From: VXRN01 sp963664365
Lineage (GTDB): Bacteria > Chloroflexota > Dehalococcoidia > Lucifugimonadales > UBA1123
DNA length: 64,000 nt
Direction of reading: 5' to 3'
Assembly (NCBI GenBank): GCA_963664365.1
Contig: OY761144.1
Coordinates: forward strand, 434,001 to 498,000
Shown in pieces: positions 1 to 7,230 of the stretch. The notes under the pieces were generated by a model. The model was not told the DNA's origin and made no database searches. It saw nothing but the letters and a program-made list of their open reading frames with translations. Each line of letters begins with the position of its first letter. The stretch's first letter is position 1. Both the position numbers and the translations under genes were made by a program.

Positions 1-1
1 C

Positions 2-205
2 CCCCTACTGCGCGGATTGGTAACTGAGGGCGACACAATCGCCGAAGCGCTTTTCAATGCTCAGGACGCCTTCCAGGCGATCGTCGAGATGCACGAGCAT
101 TTCAACGAGCCTCTGCCTCCCGATCTCTTCATCGAGCACAACGATGGGGAGCCTCTCCAAGCGGAAATACTGGCTCCGCTTGCGCTTCCTGTTGCTGTAT
201 CGTGA
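2..205 (+). CDS. HicB-family antitoxin, C-terminal part (cut by window start)
   Basis: Reads open from the window edge: after PLLRGLVTEGDT comes an alternating hydrophobic/acidic helix (AEALFNAQDAFQAIVEMHE) and a proline-rich tail. This is the usual second half of a HicB partial RNase H fold (G-x-V-T-x-G-D-T followed by an E-A-L-x-N-A helix). HicB proteins neutralise HicA mRNA interferases. The start lies upstream of the window, so the partner cannot be seen; an internal TTG at 17 is unlikely to be the start because the conserved strand precedes it. It opens a small toxin-antitoxin patch that runs to about 1700. Confidence 0.6.
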   Translation, partial: PLLRGLVTEGDTIAEALFNAQDAFQAIVEMHEHFNEPLPPDLFIEHNDGEPLQAEILAPLALPVAVS

Positions 206-244
206 GATACAGAGAAGGGGGCAAATTCGAGGATAGGAGTACAA

Positions 245-1006
245 ATGGCTGTTTTTCCTCCTACGCGGATGGATGATGATTTGGTCAGAGAGCTAGAGGC
301 TTTCCTCTCTGACAACGACTTTCCATCTCTCTACAAATCGTATAGCTGGAGAAACGATACTCACAGCGCTGGCTTTCCTGACATACATCGCTTGGAAGAG
401 CAGATTGGTAGCCATGCAAAGGTCAGTCGTGTCACACTTGATGACATTGTAGGTATAGTATGCTGGGGAGGATCCAACAGTCCGATAACAATTAGGTGCC
501 CTGACTCACTCGTGAAATTCAACACCATGTTCAGGACAATTGTACCGCCTGACAATAGACGCGTCTCGGATGACCCCCACCTCATGGCAATGCTCTTGGA
601 TAAAGCCGTTTCCGGTATAGGGCCTACCAACGTCAGCAAAGTTCTCCGCTTCGCAATACCTGAGAAGTACGGGGCCGTAGATTCAAGGTGTGTCCGAGTG
701 TTCGGACTAGGGGATCCGGCCGCCAACGCACATGACTGGATTAAACTGCAGGCTAGAGAGGACACTCCGAACCGTTGGAACATCCAACAGCACAAGTGGG
801 CCGAAAAATACATACTTTGGATAGACATTTTGGGTCGCCTTGCGCAAAGCCTCAACGAAGACAGGGTAAGGTGCCCTCACCCTGAGAGGTTCGTAAAGGC
901 TGGCCTGAGAAAGCGAGGCTCTTGGACATGCGCCGATGTCGAGATGGCACTGTTTGCCTATGCGAGTGAAGTGATCGAGTCTAATGGGTGTCTGTCAATC
1001 AGATGA
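245..1006 (+). CDS. Hypothetical protein with helix-hairpin-helix glycosylase-like segment
   Basis: A 253-residue protein I do not recognise as a named family. Around residues 120-155 it has an HhH-like stretch (VSGIGPTNVSKVL) followed by KYGAVDSRCVRVFG, an arrangement resembling the HhH plus Asp loop of DNA-glycosylase folds; the catalytic Lys/Asp pair is not clear. It starts 39 bases after the HicB stop and its TGA overlaps the ATG of the next toxin gene (ATGA at 1003-1006), so it is probably translationally coupled to the toxin-antitoxin pair. Codon use is visibly more A/T-rich than in the core genes here, suggesting acquisition. A DNA-binding or DNA-repair-like role is inference. Confidence 0.55.
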   Translation: MAVFPPTRMDDDLVRELEAFLSDNDFPSLYKSYSWRNDTHSAGFPDIHRLEEQIGSHAKVSRVTLDDIVGIVCWGGSNSPITIRCPDSLVKFNTMFRTIVPPDNRRVSDDPHLMAMLLDKAVSGIGPTNVSKVLRFAIPEKYGAVDSRCVRVFGLGDPAANAHDWIKLQAREDTPNRWNIQQHKWAEKYILWIDILGRLAQSLNEDRVRCPHPERFVKAGLRKRGSWTCADVEMALFAYASEVIESNGCLSIR

Positions 1007-1314
1007 ATGGGCTTGAGGTTCGACGAACCGATGTCTATACACGCTGGTTCAGAGGTCTTCGGGATACGAAAGCGCGCAGGCGCATCAATGCTCGCATCCG
1101 ACGGCTGACAATTGGAAATCCGGGGGACGTGAGGCCAGTAGGTGAAGGTGTTTCAGAGCTCCGTATCGACTACGGTCCCGGCTACCGTGTGTACTTCATC
1201 AGACGGGGCCGATTTCTAATTATTCTGTTGGCAGGAGGCGACAAGGACAGCCAGAATCGTGACATCCGAAGGGCTCTGGAATTGGCGCGTGACATGAGGA
1301 AGGAGCAACCATGA
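1003..1314 (+). CDS. RelE/HigB-type toxin (addiction module killer protein family)
   Basis: A 103-residue basic protein. The pattern TRWFRGLRDTKARRRINAR, then G-N-P-G-D-V-R-P-V-G-E-G-V-S-E-L-R-I, then YGPGYRVYF and ILLAGGDKDSQNRDI is typical of the RelE/ParE superfamily group annotated as putative addiction module killer protein; such toxins cleave mRNA on the ribosome. An upstream GTG at 988 is in frame, but the ATG at 1003 sits in an ATGA overlap with the preceding gene and is preferred. Its stop overlaps the next start (ATGA at 1311-1314), the usual toxin-first order of HigBA-like modules. Confidence 0.85.
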   Translation: MNGLEVRRTDVYTRWFRGLRDTKARRRINARIRRLTIGNPGDVRPVGEGVSELRIDYGPGYRVYFIRRGRFLIILLAGGDKDSQNRDIRRALELARDMRKEQP

Positions 1315-1706
1315 TAGAGACACACCCTTGGGACCCAACCGAGGGCTTGGATACCGAAGAAGATATGATAGATTACTTGGAGGCAGCTCTTGAGCTTGAC
1401 GACCCGTGGCTGGTCGCGGCTGCTCTGACAGACATCGCCAGGGCGAAGGGTATGCCGGAAGTCGCCCAAGAGGTCGGACTTAGCGATGAGAGCATGTACG
1501 AGTCGAATCGCCGCGGCGACGGGTTGGACTTTGCCATCGTGCTCAAGCTGACGCGCGCGCTTGGACTAAGGCTCCACGCGGGCGGATATGCGCGAATCGC
1601 CGGCGATCAGGGAGCGCGCGAACCGAGAGCGGCCGACTGCTCCGGCTCTTCCGATGAGGTTGCACTCGACTCGAATTCTGTCGCCGAGTATGCACAGGCC
1701 AGATGA
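1311..1706 (+). CDS. HigA-like addiction module antidote protein
   Basis: Partner of the toxin just upstream. Residues 1-95 (WDPTEGLDTEEDMIDYLEAA, ALTDIARAKGMPEVAQEVGL, FAIVLKLTRALGLRLH) are typical of the antidote family with a Cro/C1-like HTH, in which the protein both binds the toxin and represses the operon. Family members usually end shortly after the final LGLRL strand; here about 35 extra low-complexity residues follow, probably read-through into unrelated DNA after loss of the original stop. Confidence 0.8.
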   Translation: MIETHPWDPTEGLDTEEDMIDYLEAALELDDPWLVAAALTDIARAKGMPEVAQEVGLSDESMYESNRRGDGLDFAIVLKLTRALGLRLHAGGYARIAGDQGAREPRAADCSGSSDEVALDSNSVAEYAQAR

Positions 1707-1754
1707 ACACGCTTCCCCGTAACCTCGTTCCTATCACATTCGGAGATTGAACAC

Positions 1755-2021
1755 ATGGCAACTGTATTCATCCCGTCACTTATGCAGAAGTTGAGCGACG
1801 GACAGACTAACGTCGAAGTCGAAGGTTCCAATGTCCGACAGATTGTTGACAATCTTGACGCTCGGTATCCCGGCTTCAAGGAGCGCCTCGTCGAGGACGG
1901 CAGGATCAAGGGCAACATCTCAGTCGCCATAGACGGCGAGATAACGCCACTCGGCATTCTTGGCAAGGTGGGCGAGAACAGCGAAGTCCACTTTCTGCCC
2001 GCCCTGGGCGGCGGAGCATGA
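1755..2021 (+). CDS. MoaD/ThiS-like ubiquitin-fold protein ending in GGGA
   Basis: An 88-residue beta-grasp protein (ATVFIPSLMQKLSDGQTNVEV, VRQIVDNLDARYPGFKERL, ISVAIDGEI, VHFLPALGGGA). Members carry sulfur as a thiocarboxylate on a C-terminal Gly-Gly for molybdopterin, thiamin or cysteine synthesis, or act as ubiquitin-like modifiers. Here the tail is GGGA, with one extra Ala after the glycines, so either the Ala is trimmed or the protein is not a classical carrier. No moaE, thiS partner or E1-like gene is adjacent; a 38-base tandem duplication covers the stop. A second family member at 14670 ends normally in GG. Confidence 0.8.
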   Translation: MATVFIPSLMQKLSDGQTNVEVEGSNVRQIVDNLDARYPGFKERLVEDGRIKGNISVAIDGEITPLGILGKVGENSEVHFLPALGGGA

Positions 2022-2082
2022 GCCAAACAAAGCCCCAACCGCTCGGCGGCGGAGCATGAGCGAACAAAAGCCGCGACCGTCG
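2007..2082 (+). repeat. 38-bp tandem duplication over the MoaD-like stop codon
   Basis: The stretch beginning GGCGGCGGAGCATGAGC at 2007 recurs at 2045 with a few mismatches. The first copy encodes the GGGA tail and stop; the second lies just beyond it. Confidence 0.75.
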
Positions 2083-2163
2083 CCCTGTCAGCAATGCCCA
2101 ACTCGAACCCCTACCTCGCTTTGTCTGGTACAATGACGCCAGCGATACTCGGAGGACGCCGCA

Positions 2164-2529
2164 ATGGGACGAACGACGGTAGAAGCCTTCGCCATCGGAC
2201 CGAATGGAACTCGGAAGTTGGAGTTCCTGGTCGATACGGGCGCGACGTTGGTTGGTCTTCCCCCGGAGGATATCGAGGCGCTGGGGCTGCCGATGGTTCA
2301 CAACGGAAGGCGCAAGGTTCTGACGGCTACCGGCGTGATCGAGCAGGAGACCTACAGCGGATCGATACGGTTAAATGGCGAGGTCACGCCGGCGCTCGTA
2401 TCAGAGGCTCCGGTTCCTCTCATCGGTGTGGAAGTACTACAACTTCTGGGATTGAAGGTAAACCTCGTTACGCATGAACTGGAAAAGCCCGGGGAGGACG
2501 AGATTCCTTACATGGCCTTGCTCCTTTGA
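2164..2529 (+). CDS. Retropepsin-like aspartyl protease family protein
   Basis: A 121-residue, single-lobe aspartic protease. The active-site triad is seen in FLVDTGATLVGLP (about residues 22-34), followed by the second-half strands YSGSIRLNG and VPLIGVEVLQLLGLKVN. Retropepsin-like enzymes of this size work as homodimers, one Asp from each chain. There is no signal peptide, so it is probably cytoplasmic. The start is set by GGAGG six to ten bases before ATG. The substrate is unknown. Confidence 0.85.
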   Translation: MGRTTVEAFAIGPNGTRKLEFLVDTGATLVGLPPEDIEALGLPMVHNGRRKVLTATGVIEQETYSGSIRLNGEVTPALVSEAPVPLIGVEVLQLLGLKVNLVTHELEKPGEDEIPYMALLL

Positions 2530-2565
2530 CGAGATAGTTGGAAAATCAATACACAGGAGAACTCT

Positions 2566-3486
2566 ATGACAGACACTGACATCAAAGGCGTGGTCGTTCC
2601 GATGCTCACGCCGCTTAAGCCGGATGAGACTGTTGACGTTGACTCGCTGCGTCGGCTGGTCAACTATCTGATCGACAACGGCGTTCACGGGATCTGGGCG
2701 TCGGGGACCACCGGCGAGTTCGCCAATCTGCCGGACTCTGAGCGGATCAGGGGCATCGAGGCCACGGTGGACGCTGTCGCGGGCCGAGTTCCCGTGATCG
2801 GCAACATCTCCAGCACATCTACGAAGATGTCCGTCGAGTTGGCCCAGCAGGTCAGCGAATTGGGCATGGACGGCATCGCGCTGACTCCGCCCTATTACTA
2901 TCCCGACTCTCAGGACGAGCTTCTGGACCACTACCGCCACGTCCGGGACAGTGTCGGTCTGCCCCTGTGGGTGTACAACATCCCAGTGACGGTCAAGACG
3001 GCCGTCGCGCCGGGAACGATCGCGTCGCTGGCCGCCGAGGGCACGGTCGTCGGAGTCAAGGACAGTTCGGGCGCGGGCGAACTGCTGGCCCAGCTCAATA
3101 TCCTCTGCGACCAGGGAGAGATATCCCTTCTCCGATTCCTGGGGACAGTGTTCAGAATTACGAGCGCGAGCGCGGTCGGCGTTCACGGGGTCATACCGGG
3201 AATCGCCAATCTGGTCCCGGGCGTGTGCGCGCGGGGCTGGGAGGCAGGCGAGGCGGGAGACGCCGAGGCTGTCCGCGAGTCGAACGCACAGCTTCTGAAG
3301 GCGCAGAAGATCGGCGCGGTGGCGCAGGGCGGAGGCGCAAATGCCGCCAGCTTCGGCGGGATGAAGTCCGCGTTGAAGCAGATGGGCGTGATCGACCACG
3401 ATACGATGTCCCGGCCCTTCCGTCCGTTGACGGAGGAGGAGAAGGAGCAGATTCCGCCGATCTTGGAAGAACTGGGCCTGGTCTAA
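2566..3486 (+). CDS. DapA-family class I aldolase/lyase (dihydrodipicolinate synthase-like)
   Basis: A 306-residue TIM-barrel protein of the DHDPS/N-acetylneuraminate lyase superfamily. Seen: SGTTGEF at 46-52 (binds the keto-acid carboxylate), the catalytic tyrosine in WVYNIP (Tyr137), and the Schiff-base lysine in VVGVKDSSG (Lys165). These enzymes condense or cleave pyruvate-type substrates. It stands alone, away from other lysine genes, so true DapA activity is not proved; a catabolic keto-acid aldolase or dehydratase is equally possible. The start has a clear CAGGAGA ribosome site. Confidence 0.85.
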   Translation: MTDTDIKGVVVPMLTPLKPDETVDVDSLRRLVNYLIDNGVHGIWASGTTGEFANLPDSERIRGIEATVDAVAGRVPVIGNISSTSTKMSVELAQQVSELGMDGIALTPPYYYPDSQDELLDHYRHVRDSVGLPLWVYNIPVTVKTAVAPGTIASLAAEGTVVGVKDSSGAGELLAQLNILCDQGEISLLRFLGTVFRITSASAVGVHGVIPGIANLVPGVCARGWEAGEAGDAEAVRESNAQLLKAQKIGAVAQGGGANAASFGGMKSALKQMGVIDHDTMSRPFRPLTEEEKEQIPPILEELGLV

Positions 3487-3528
3487 CTCAGATCCAGCGT
3501 CTGACGATGGCATTGCAGTGTTGATGTG

Positions 3529-3841
3529 TGCGGGCGAGACGCCCGCGCTCCTACGGGTACTAGGCAGTGGATTTGGGTATGATGAAAGCGATTGACAGCG
3601 TACTGGCGAAGTTGCTGCCGGACCGATACTCTCAGTACGCCGTTTGAGAGTATCGGAGGGCCACCTGGTCGAGGTGGATGTCGAAGCTGCTCCTCCTAAT
3701 TGGGCGCAGGGGACGGAAGGCGGTCGGCGGCGAAGGTGTGCCAGATCGGTAAGGAGTGGCTTCACCCTCACCCCAACCCTCTCCCTCAAGGGAGAGGGGG
3801 TATGTTGGCTGGTAGTTGTGCCTACTAAAGTGGCATAGGCT
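3529..3841. repeat. Intergenic repeat cluster
   Basis: No gene seen. It holds a hairpin repeat of the GCGGGCGAGACGCCCGCG type (3529-3548), a CCCTCTCCCTCAAGGGAGAG palindrome copy with its TCACCCTCACCC lead (3761-3803), and an end motif CCTACTAAAGTGGCATAGGC (3821-3840) that matches terminal repeats of the mini-element described at 53018. Confidence 0.7.
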
Positions 3842-3886
3842 TGTTGATGGCCCCAAGGTCTAATTGTTGACTGGGCCTGTGTGGTT

Positions 3887-4273
3887 TCATTCGGACACCA
3901 GGGCGTCTAGGCGTTCGAGCAGTTCTCCGTAGTCTTTGACCCATGTTGAGATCGATTCAGCGGTTTCGGCTGTTATCTTCATTCGTTCGGCGAGGTCGGC
4001 CAGATACTCTTGCTCCTCGCTGCTTACGTGTTCATCGGCGAAGGCGAGCATTATCGCATCGCGATAGACTAGCACGCGCGTCGGCCACGGCAGTTCGGTT
4101 AGGTCGTCGGGGACGTCGGGCAGGGCGTTTAGGTCGATGCCGAATTGTCCCGCGTGGTGGTCGAGGAGGTCTCGTTCGCTGGGATGAAGGCCATCTGAAT
4201 GGGCCAGTTTCGACAGCGTGGCGACGTATAGTTCGGGCGAAAAGCCTTCGAGAGGGTTTTGAAGCGGGTCCAT
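3887..4273 (-). CDS. TerB-like (tellurite resistance B fold) protein
   Basis: A 128-residue helical protein. The segments YVATLSKLAHSDGLHPSERD and MLAFADEHVSSEEQEYLADL are the paired helix-loop motifs of the TerB/DUF533 fold, in which acidic residues after the first and second helix (SDG...SERD; ADEHVSSEE) form a metal-binding site. These proteins associate with membranes and stress responses; actual tellurite resistance is not implied. A GGAGGAATA ribosome site precedes ATG. It lies downstream of a co-oriented membrane protein (4391-5173), with a repeat between them. Confidence 0.7.
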   Translation of the reverse strand: MDPLQNPLEGFSPELYVATLSKLAHSDGLHPSERDLLDHHAGQFGIDLNALPDVPDDLTELPWPTRVLVYRDAIMLAFADEHVSSEEQEYLADLAERMKITAETAESISTWVKDYGELLERLDALVSE

Positions 4274-4350
4274 GCTCTATTCCTCCAAGATTTTGTCCAG
4301 ATTGTCAGTGTGGGCCATGGTCTTTCCATGGTGAGAGGGAATCTGTGTCA

Positions 4351-4392
4351 ATCACCCTCACCCCAGCCCTCTCCCTCAAGGGAGAGGGGGTT
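4351..4392. repeat. CCCTCTCCC palindromic repeat abutting a stop codon
   Basis: One of about a dozen copies in the window of TCACCCTCACCCCAGCCCTC plus its palindromic continuation. The copy ends on the stop codon of the minus-strand gene that starts at 5173, so it may act as its transcript end hairpin. Confidence 0.8.
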
Positions 4393-5173
4393 AGTTGTCC
4401 GGTTGATGAGCCTGTTTCTCAGATAATCGCAAGGCCTCTTTGTTGAGCAGCGCGGTGAGGGCGCGGACGTGGTCGATCAGAGCCGACAGGCGTTGTTCCT
4501 GACCTCGGCTGAATCGTTGGTAGTTGTTTCCCGCATGGCCTTTGAGCCAGGCCAGTTCGTCGAGGCAGCCTTTGATTCGTTCTTCCGTGCGCTCAAGAAG
4601 CGTCTCGATCTCTTGCAGGGTTGTTCTCAGAGATCGGACTTCCGCTTCGACTTCGACGCGCCGCTCGGTCGCTTCTCTGGCGAATCTCTTGTTTCGGCTG
4701 TTGAGATATAGGCCGGAGCCGACGAGGGCGGCGCCTCCAACTCCCCATCCTACGGGCCCGGCGAGGGCCATCAGCGCGCTTCCACCGACGATACCACCGC
4801 CGCCGGCTGATATGGCCATGGCCGCGGACGGTCCGAGCGCGGCGACGCCCACGCCCGCCATTGCTCCGGCGGCGCCCGCTGCGCTGCCTATCTTCGTTGA
4901 GTCGGGGGCCTCGGTCTCGAAATGGCTTACGGTTCCCGAGAACCTGTCGGCTTCTACGCGAAAGTCGGCAGCCGATCTTTGGAGATCATCGGGTGAGGCC
5001 ACGATGAGGCTCGCGTAGTCCTCGACCGCCAGAATCACCTCGATAACGGCCCTCTGACGCTGCCGGAATAGTTGCATACCGGCGCGCTCTACCTGCTTGC
5101 GCGCGATTTCGCGCTCCTCGACGGAGTTGTTGAGTTCTTCTATCGCCTTTCGGCGCGCGGAGGAGTTGAACAC
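4391..5173 (-). CDS. Membrane protein with glycine/alanine-rich hairpin between coiled coils
   Basis: A 260-residue protein I cannot assign to a family. Residues 1-80 are a charged helical region (AIEELNNSVEEREIARKQVE), residues about 95-165 form a Gly/Ala-rich hydrophobic block able to cross the membrane twice (AGAMAGVGVAALGPSAAMAI and ALMALAGPVGWGVGGAALVG), and residues 170-255 are a coiled coil. This layout resembles bacterial proteins with a glycine-zipper membrane hairpin. A GTG start is chosen because AAGGAGACGGAGA lies just ahead. Co-oriented with the TerB-like gene. Confidence 0.65.
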   Translation of the reverse strand: MFNSSARRKAIEELNNSVEEREIARKQVERAGMQLFRQRQRAVIEVILAVEDYASLIVASPDDLQRSAADFRVEADRFSGTVSHFETEAPDSTKIGSAAGAAGAMAGVGVAALGPSAAMAISAGGGGIVGGSALMALAGPVGWGVGGAALVGSGLYLNSRNKRFAREATERRVEVEAEVRSLRTTLQEIETLLERTEERIKGCLDELAWLKGHAGNNYQRFSRGQEQRLSALIDHVRALTALLNKEALRLSEKQAHQPDN

Positions 5174-5190
5174 TCTCCGTCTCCTTGTTG

Positions 5191-5400
5191 GCAGGGGTAG
5201 GTATTGGGCTTATTCACCCTCACCCCAGCCCTCTCCCTCAAGGGAGAGGGGGTATGTTGGCAGGGTTTGGTATTGACTTATTCACCCTCACCCCAGCCCT
5301 CTCCCTCAAGGGAGAGGGGGTATGTTGGCAGGGGTAGGTATTGGGCTTGTTCACCCTCACCCCAGCCCTCTCCCTCAAGGGAGAGGGGGTATGTTGGCTG
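5191..5400. repeat. Three tandem copies of the CCCTCTCCC repeat, period 68-69 bp
   Basis: Near-identical units (GGCAGGGGTAGGTATTGGGC, then TTCACCCTCACCCCAGCCCT, then a palindrome of CCCTCTCCCTCAAGGGAGAG) start at 5213, 5281 and 5350. The units include their spacers, so this is unequal duplication of a whole repeat plus flank. Nothing coding is visible. Confidence 0.85.
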
Positions 5401-5460
5401 GTCATCGTGTTGTTTTTGCCTATTCTTGTTAGCCCTTTCCTTGTTACATGCCCTGCCGAT

Positions 5461-6675
5461 CTAGCGGGGCACTTTGTATCCCCCCGCCTGCACTGAGGAC
5501 AGGCCAGACTCGTCCCAGGGGTGGGCCAGGGCGACTTCCTCGTCGATGTCGGCTCCCCATCCGGGGGCGGTCGGAACGGTCATGTATCCGTCGGTTATCT
5601 CGGGGACGGCGGTGGTTAGCTCGTCTTTCCAGGGGACGTCGTCTATGTCGATCTCCATTATCCGCACGTTCGGGAGCGTGGCGCAAAGGCTGGCGCTGAC
5701 GAAGGTGGACAGGTGGCTGTAGTAGTTGTGGGGCGCGACGTTGTGCTGATAGACCTCGGCGAGATCACCCACTTTCTTGGACTGGCTGAAGCCGTTCCAG
5801 GGGACATCGATCATGAACATGTCGGCCGAGTGGTTCTCGAAGTACGGGATGTAGTCGCGCATGTAGAAGAGGTTTTCGCCGGTGCAGATGCGCGTGGTGG
5901 TCGAGTCCTTGATCTGGCGCAGGCTCTTCGGCTCGTACATGTCGACCTCGAGCCAGAGCATGTCGAACTGCTCCAGCGCCTTGGCGATGCGGAGCGCGCC
6001 CTCGGTCTTGAAGTTGAAGTTGAGGTCTAGGTTGATGTCTATGTCGTCTCCTACGGCGTCTCTGAACGTACCGATCAGCTTTTCGACGTGGGGGATGAGC
6101 CATTTCGGGGCGTATTGGTCGGTGGAGCCTATGCCGCCGCTGAATCCGCCCCCGAACGTGGCCTGCTGGCCGGGCATCAGTATGTTGGTCTTGAGGGCGG
6201 TAAAGCCGCGCTCCTTCACCTCGCGGCCCAAGTTGGTTACGGCGTCCCACGAGTCTATGGGAGGACAGCCTATGAGGTCGTGATGCCTGATCCGCGATGT
6301 GCCGCAGTGGGACCAATAGACGCGGACCTGCTCGCGCGTCGGTCCGCCGAAAAGCTCGGTCACGCTGATGCCGAGGGCCTTTGCCTTGATGTCTATGAAG
6401 GCGCAGTCTAGGCCCGCGATGGCCTTGGCGGCGATGCCTCCGGGACTCTGGCGCGTGGCGCGGTACATGTCCTGGAAGCGCATCTCGAACGCCCTGGGGT
6501 CTTGGCCGATCAGGAGCGGCTTCAAGTCGCGGATCGTTCCCTCGATGCCGTGGGGAGATCTGCCGTCGGAACACTCGCCCCATCCGGTGATTCCTTCGTC
6601 GGTCTCGACCTTTACGAACATCCAGGGTCTCCAGCCGGCATCCACGATGAAGGTTTCGATGTTGGCGATTTTCAC
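5461..6675 (-). CDS. Mandelate racemase/muconate lactonizing (enolase superfamily) enzyme
   Basis: A 404-residue enolase-superfamily protein, probably an acid-sugar dehydratase. The N-terminal capping domain (IETFIVDAGWRPWMF...) leads into the barrel: a KxN motif in FTALKTNIL (about 163-170), metal ligands in NLDLNFNF (about 214), WLEVDMYEP (about 240) and CTGENLF (about 266), and a general-base region APHNYYSH (about 318). The exact sugar acid cannot be told. The start is the GTG at 6675 with GGAAAGGAAC ahead; an upstream ATG at 6759 would add a repeat-derived tail and is rejected. Confidence 0.85.
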   Translation of the reverse strand: MKIANIETFIVDAGWRPWMFVKVETDEGITGWGECSDGRSPHGIEGTIRDLKPLLIGQDPRAFEMRFQDMYRATRQSPGGIAAKAIAGLDCAFIDIKAKALGISVTELFGGPTREQVRVYWSHCGTSRIRHHDLIGCPPIDSWDAVTNLGREVKERGFTALKTNILMPGQQATFGGGFSGGIGSTDQYAPKWLIPHVEKLIGTFRDAVGDDIDINLDLNFNFKTEGALRIAKALEQFDMLWLEVDMYEPKSLRQIKDSTTTRICTGENLFYMRDYIPYFENHSADMFMIDVPWNGFSQSKKVGDLAEVYQHNVAPHNYYSHLSTFVSASLCATLPNVRIMEIDIDDVPWKDELTTAVPEITDGYMTVPTAPGWGADIDEEVALAHPWDESGLSSVQAGGYKVPR

Positions 6676-6930
6676 GTTCTGTTCCTTTCCAGAGGGGTTT
6701 GAATTCGGTTTGGATGATAACATGAGATTGGGGTTTAGGGTGTAAGGGGGTTTGTCCACGAAGGGCGCGAAGGGGCGCTAAGTGGTCTGAACTGTGATTC
6801 ATTTGATTGGCATGATTAGCCAGATGCGCCTCCCTGCCCCGCACCTCTGGATTCCGGCCTTCGCCGGAATGACGGGTTGGTTGGTTGGGCGTTTGATGTT
6901 GCGGGCGGGACGCCCGCGCTCCCAAGGGGG
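6676..6930. repeat. Intergenic repeat cluster
   Basis: No gene. It contains a CACGAAGGGCGCGAAGGGGC segment (6757-6780), a TCTGAACTGTGATTCATTTG segment (6786-6805), the REP hairpin ATTCCGGCCTTCGCCGGAAT (6852-6871) and a GCGGGCGGGACGCCCGCGCT hairpin (6901-6920). Confidence 0.75.
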
Positions 6931-7230
6931 TTAGACCCAGATTTTGATTGGGATTCGTTCTATCATCAGTTCGGTAATGGCGTGGACTAGGGCGTCGGCG
7001 CGGTCGGGGGAGCCGGAGGGTCCGAGTTCGGCGGACCAGGTACACATCTGGTCTTCGAGTTCGGGGAAGCGGCCTACGTGGTGGACTCGTCCCTGCTCGT
7101 AGAGGGCGGCTACGTGTTCTTCGAGGAGGTTCTCGTAGGCACGGACGATAGCCATACGCTGCGCGTAAGGAAGGCCGGTCACCTCGGCGGCGATCTCGGA
7201 TATTAGGTTGTCAGATGTCAGCGACGTCAT
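6931..7230 (-). pseudogene. Internally deleted phage large terminase (TerL), copy 1
   Basis: A 99-residue open frame in which the first 39 residues (NLISEIAAEVTGLPYAQRMA...) correspond to the N-terminal helix region of the copy at 25366, and the rest (VAALYEQGRVHHVGRFPELE, then CTWSAELGPSGSPDRADALV) is the well-known C-terminal end of large terminases, with the SPDRADAL motif. The whole ATPase and most of the nuclease are absent, yet the frame is intact. Its ATG overlaps the stop of the TerS-like gene (ATGA at 7227-7230), the phage gene order. It cannot package DNA; whether the stump is expressed is unknown. Confidence 0.8.

Noticed and set aside
2437..3789. 450-codon minus-strand frame opposite the DapA-like gene
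   Set aside because: Arg/His-rich shadow frame; the plus strand has a full conserved lyase with a ribosome site.
3887..4273. A tellurite-resistance locus
   Set aside because: Only a lone TerB-like fold is present, without terC, D, E or Z genes.
5191..5400. Tandem repeats resembling a short CRISPR array
   Set aside because: Spacers are as conserved as the repeats, the period is 68-69 bp, and there are no cas genes; this is tandem duplication.
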